The translations under genes and the position numbers were made by a program. A DNA stretch of 7,261 nucleotides from JBGTBQ01 sp041749275 (GTDB lineage: Bacteria; Acidobacteriota; Blastocatellia; Pyrinomonadales; Pyrinomonadaceae): assembly GCA_041749275.1 (NCBI GenBank), contig JBGTBQ010000416.1, forward strand, positions 1 to 7,261, written 5' to 3'. The notes beneath the pieces were generated by a model. It made no database searches, had not been told where the DNA came from, and was given only the letters and a program-made list of their open reading frames with translations. Positions 4,585 through 7,261 of the stretch are shown here, piece after piece (the stretch's first letter is position 1; each line of letters begins with the position of its first letter).

Positions 4585-6600
4585 ATGGCAACGACGAACG
4601 GAATTCGCATCGCAATCGTCGGCGGCGGCCTCGCTGGGCTTGCCGCCGCGATGAGAATCGCCGAGGCCGGGCACGCGGTTGACCTCTTCTCGGTCGTGCC
4701 CGTTAAGCGCTCGCACTCGGTCTGCGCGCAGGGCGGCATCAACGGCGCGGTCAACACGAAGGGTGAGGGCGATTCGACGTGGGAGCACTTCGACGATACG
4801 GTCTACGGCGGCGACTTTCTCGCCAACCAGCCGCCCGCCAAAGCGATGTGCGAGATGGCTCCTTCCATCATCTACCTCTTCGACAGGATGGGCGTCCCCT
4901 TTTCGCGCACGAAGGAGGGGCTGCTCGACTTTCGCCGTTTCGGCGGCACGAAGCATCATCGCACCGCCTTCGCCGGAGCCTCGACGGGTCAGCAACTGCT
5001 CTACGCGCTCGACGAACAGGTGCGCCGCTACGAAGCCGACGGCAAGGTCAAGAAGTATGAAAGCTGGGAGATGCTCTCGCTCGTGATGGACGACCATCAG
5101 GTCTGTCGCGGGCTGGTGGCGATGGAGCGTTCGAGCCTTGAATTGAAAGCCTTCCCGGCGGACGCCGTCATCATTGCGACGGGCGGGCCGGGTCTCATCT
5201 TCGGCAAGTCAACCAACTCGATGGTCTGCACCGGCTCCGCCGTCTCGGCCTGTTATCAGCAGGGCGCGCGTTACGCGAACGGCGAGTTCATACAGGTGCA
5301 CCCGACCTCGATTCCCGGTGAAGATAAATTGCGGCTCATGTCCGAATCGGCGCGCGGCGAGGGCGGGCGCGTGTGGGTTCCGAAGGCGCAGGGCGACAAG
5401 CGCAACCCTTCTTCGATTCCAGAGAGCGAGCGCCGCTACTTCCTTGAAGAAAATTATCCGGCCTACGGCAACCTCGTCCCGCGCGACATCGCCACGCGCG
5501 AGATTTTTCAGGTCTGTCTCGAAGGCTACGGCGTCGGCGGTGACAATCAGGTCTATCTGGATTTAACGCACATCCCCGCCGAGACTTTAGACCGCAAGCT
5601 CGGCGCGATTCTCGAAATCTACGAGATGTTCGTCGGCGACGACCCGCGCCACGTGCCGATGCGTATCTTCCCCGGCGTGCATTACTCGATGGGCGGTCTG
5701 TGGGTTGACTTCAACCAGCGGACAAACCTTCCGGGCCTCTTGGCGGCGGGCGAGTGCGACTACTCGATCCACGGCGCGAACCGGCTCGGCGCAAACTCGC
5801 TCGTCAGTTGCGTCTACGGCGGCTTTGTCGCCGCGCCCGCCGCCATCGAGTATGCGAAGAACGTCGAGCGTAACGGGGCGGACGGCTCGCGCATTTATGA
5901 TGCGGAGTTAAAACGGCAGCAGGAGATCAATGAAGGGCTGCTCAAACAGAGTGGCTCTGAAAACCAGTATGTCATCCACGAAGAGATGGGCAAGTGGATG
6001 ACCGACAACGTGACGGTCGTTCGTTACAACGACCGTCTCAAAGCGACGGACGACAAGCTGCTCGAATTGATTGACCGTTACCGCCAACTCTCGCTCAACG
6101 ATTCGAATATGTGGGCAACGCACGCGCTGCCGCACGCCCGCCAGCTTCAAAACATGCTCCAACTGGCGCGCGTCATCACGCTCGGCGCCCTGAACCGCAA
6201 CGAGTCGCGCGGCGCACACTACAAACCCGACTTCCCCGACCGCGACGACGAGAATTTTCTCAAGACGACCATTGCGGAGTTTTCGGGCGAGGGGCCGGTC
6301 TTCAGTTGGGAAGCGGTGGACGTAACCCTCGTCGAACCGCGCAAACGCGATTACAGCAAGGGCAAGCAGGACACGGCGAAGGCCGGCGCGGGCGGGACGG
6401 CGGAATCCTCTTCGACGAAGGGCGGCGCGGCGCAGGTTCCCGCCCCCGGCGCGGAACAAAAACCCGCGAACTTGTCCGGCCCGGCGGTCTGGGGTCAGAA
6501 CAAGGAGCAGGTTGACGGCAGCGTGTCGGGCGACATCGAGACGCGAAGCGAGCAGGGTAAATCAATCGAAGACGCAGGGGGTAAAACGGACGAAGTATGA
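4585..6600 (+). CDS. sdhA: Succinate dehydrogenase flavoprotein subunit
   Basis: This 671-residue catalytic subunit oxidises succinate to fumarate in the TCA cycle and respiratory chain. The N-terminus holds the FAD dinucleotide fold (IVGGGLAGLAAA, residues 11-22). His44 in RSHSVCAQGGINGA is the expected site of covalent FAD attachment. Active-site motifs follow: HPTS (His239), SARGEGG (Arg257, expected proton-transfer arginine), VHYSMGG (His366) and GANRLGANSL (Arg400). The C-terminal helical domain runs to about residue 590, where Bacillus-type SdhA normally ends (586 residues in B. subtilis). Residues 591-671 form an extra low-complexity tail rich in Gly, Ala, Ser, Glu, Gln and Lys. The start lies 6 bp after the sdhC stop with only a distant GGAG (4564-4567), which suggests translational coupling. 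Its TGA overlaps the sdhB ATG. The function is certain; the role of the tail is unknown. Confidence 0.97.
   Translation: MATTNGIRIAIVGGGLAGLAAAMRIAEAGHAVDLFSVVPVKRSHSVCAQGGINGAVNTKGEGDSTWEHFDDTVYGGDFLANQPPAKAMCEMAPSIIYLFDRMGVPFSRTKEGLLDFRRFGGTKHHRTAFAGASTGQQLLYALDEQVRRYEADGKVKKYESWEMLSLVMDDHQVCRGLVAMERSSLELKAFPADAVIIATGGPGLIFGKSTNSMVCTGSAVSACYQQGARYANGEFIQVHPTSIPGEDKLRLMSESARGEGGRVWVPKAQGDKRNPSSIPESERRYFLEENYPAYGNLVPRDIATREIFQVCLEGYGVGGDNQVYLDLTHIPAETLDRKLGAILEIYEMFVGDDPRHVPMRIFPGVHYSMGGLWVDFNQRTNLPGLLAAGECDYSIHGANRLGANSLVSCVYGGFVAAPAAIEYAKNVERNGADGSRIYDAELKRQQEINEGLLKQSGSENQYVIHEEMGKWMTDNVTVVRYNDRLKATDDKLLELIDRYRQLSLNDSNMWATHALPHARQLQNMLQLARVITLGALNRNESRGAHYKPDFPDRDDENFLKTTIAEFSGEGPVFSWEAVDVTLVEPRKRDYSKGKQDTAKAGAGGTAESSSTKGGAAQVPAPGAEQKPANLSGPAVWGQNKEQVDGSVSGDIETRSEQGKSIEDAGGKTDEV
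6352..6597 (+). other. Region coding for the low-complexity C-terminal tail of SdhA
   Basis: Codons 590-671 of sdhA follow the conserved ending VEPRKRDY. They encode a compositionally biased, probably disordered stretch with runs such as KAGAGGTAESSSTKGGAAQ, one Trp (636) and an acidic end (IEDAGGKTDEV). No known domain or repeat is apparent. The frame stays open in the same GC-rich style as the core and ends exactly at the sdhB start, so it does not look like a sequencing artefact. Confidence 0.7.
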
Positions 6601-7261
6601 GCACACACATTGACGGACACAGCCACGCTTCAACCGCGCCCCCGAAGTCGGTCGAGATTCGCATCCGCCGGCGCGACGGCAAGGATGCGGCGGCATACTG
6701 GGAAACGTTCGCCATCCCCTATCGCGCGAACCTCAACATCATCTCCTGTCTCATGGAGATCAGGAAGAACCCGGTCACGAAGGACGGCAAGAAGACGACG
6801 CCGCCCGTCTGGGACATGAACTGTCTGGAACAGGTCTGCGGCATCTGCACGATGGTCATCAACGGCAAGGTGCGCCAGTCCTGTTCGGCGCTCGTGGATC
6901 AACTCGCGCAGCCGATCACTTTGGAGCCGATGTCGAAATTCCCGAACGTCCGCGACCTCATCGTTGACCGCTCGCGGATGTTCGAGCACTTAAAGCAAGT
7001 TCAGGCATGGATCGAGATTGACGGCACACACGACCTCGGCCCCGGCCCGAAGATGTCGCAGGAGGATGTCGAAGAGCGCTACGCCTATTCGCGCTGCATG
7101 ACGTGCGGTTGCTGTCTGGAAGCCTGCCCACAGTACGAAGGCGACAACTACATCGGCCCGCAGGCCATCGCGCAGGTGCGCCTCTTCAACATGCACCCGA
7201 CGGGGAAGATGACGCGCGACGAACGACTCTCCGGCATCATGGGCGACGACGGCATCACCAA
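6597..7261 (+). CDS. sdhB: Succinate dehydrogenase iron-sulfur subunit, 3' end beyond the window
   Basis: The frame starts at an ATG overlapping the sdhA stop (ATGA, 6597-6600) and stays open for 221 codons to the window end. SdhB carries electrons from the flavin to the membrane anchor through three clusters. The plant-type ferredoxin domain shows the [2Fe-2S] ligands Cys76, Cys81, Cys84 and Cys96 (CLEQVCGIC...SC). The second domain begins with CMTCGCCLEACP, giving Cys167, Cys170 and Cys173 for the [4Fe-4S] cluster and Cys177 for the [3Fe-4S] cluster. The remaining ligands of both clusters lie past the window edge. B. subtilis SdhB has about 250 residues, so a few tens are missing. The first 17 residues (MSTHIDGHSHASTAPPK) are a His-rich extension before the conserved fold. 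The four-base overlap implies coupled translation with sdhA; a weak AGGGGG lies at 6576-6581. Confidence 0.96.
   Translation, partial: MSTHIDGHSHASTAPPKSVEIRIRRRDGKDAAAYWETFAIPYRANLNIISCLMEIRKNPVTKDGKKTTPPVWDMNCLEQVCGICTMVINGKVRQSCSALVDQLAQPITLEPMSKFPNVRDLIVDRSRMFEHLKQVQAWIEIDGTHDLGPGPKMSQEDVEERYAYSRCMTCGCCLEACPQYEGDNYIGPQAIAQVRLFNMHPTGKMTRDERLSGIMGDDGIT

Noticed and set aside
4057..5097. A 346-codon open frame on the minus strand, antisense to sdhC and sdhA
   Set aside because: It lies fully opposite two unmistakable genes. Its product is rich in Asp, Glu, Arg and Val with no recognisable domain, as expected for the complement of GC-rich coding DNA.
5908..6459. A 183-codon minus-strand frame antisense to sdhA
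   Set aside because: The Arg-rich, domain-free product mirrors the sdhA coding sequence.
1..7261. CRISPR array, tRNA/rRNA genes, transposase, toxin-antitoxin or phage-defence genes
   Set aside because: No regularly spaced repeats, RNA-gene signatures or relevant protein motifs were seen by eye on either strand.

Overview
The window is GC-rich and dense with genes. It looks like an ordinary chromosomal segment of an aerobic or facultative, menaquinone-respiring bacterium. The best clue is a succinate dehydrogenase locus ordered sdhC-sdhA-sdhB with a five-helix, di-haem SdhC of the Bacillus (B) type and no sdhD. That locus in a high-GC background, beside a stand-alone amidase and an SPFH protein, would suit an acidobacterium such as a Blastocatellia member. 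This placement rests on general resemblance only and was not tested.

Layout. Minus strand, reading leftward: a LysR-type regulator (2742-3623); a 278-bp gap holding a 113-bp near-perfect palindrome (2592-2704) and a 32-codon hydrophobic ORF (2485-2583); an amidase-signature enzyme (1015-2463); and an SPFH/band-7 membrane protein (959 down to 1, 3' end outside the window). Plus strand, diverging from the lysR gene: sdhC (3898-4578), sdhA (4585-6600) and sdhB (6597 to the window end, 3' end missing). The 274-bp lysR/sdhC gap carries a good sigma-70-type promoter facing sdhC (TATAAT at 3784-3789), a weaker candidate facing lysR, and an AT-rich patch.

Function. SdhA, SdhB and SdhC form respiratory complex II. 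SdhA oxidises succinate at a covalently bound FAD, SdhB carries electrons through its iron-sulfur clusters, and SdhC passes them through two b haems to (probably) menaquinone. The divergent LysR gene is a candidate regulator of this operon, by position only. The amidase and the SPFH protein are 55 bp apart on the same strand and are probably co-transcribed, but their joint role cannot be read from the sequence.

I do not see a clearly new biological system. The points worth a second look are the palindrome with a one-arm 12-nt length difference, the hydrophobic mini-ORF in frame with the amidase across a single TAA, and a low-complexity tail of about 80 residues on SdhA.
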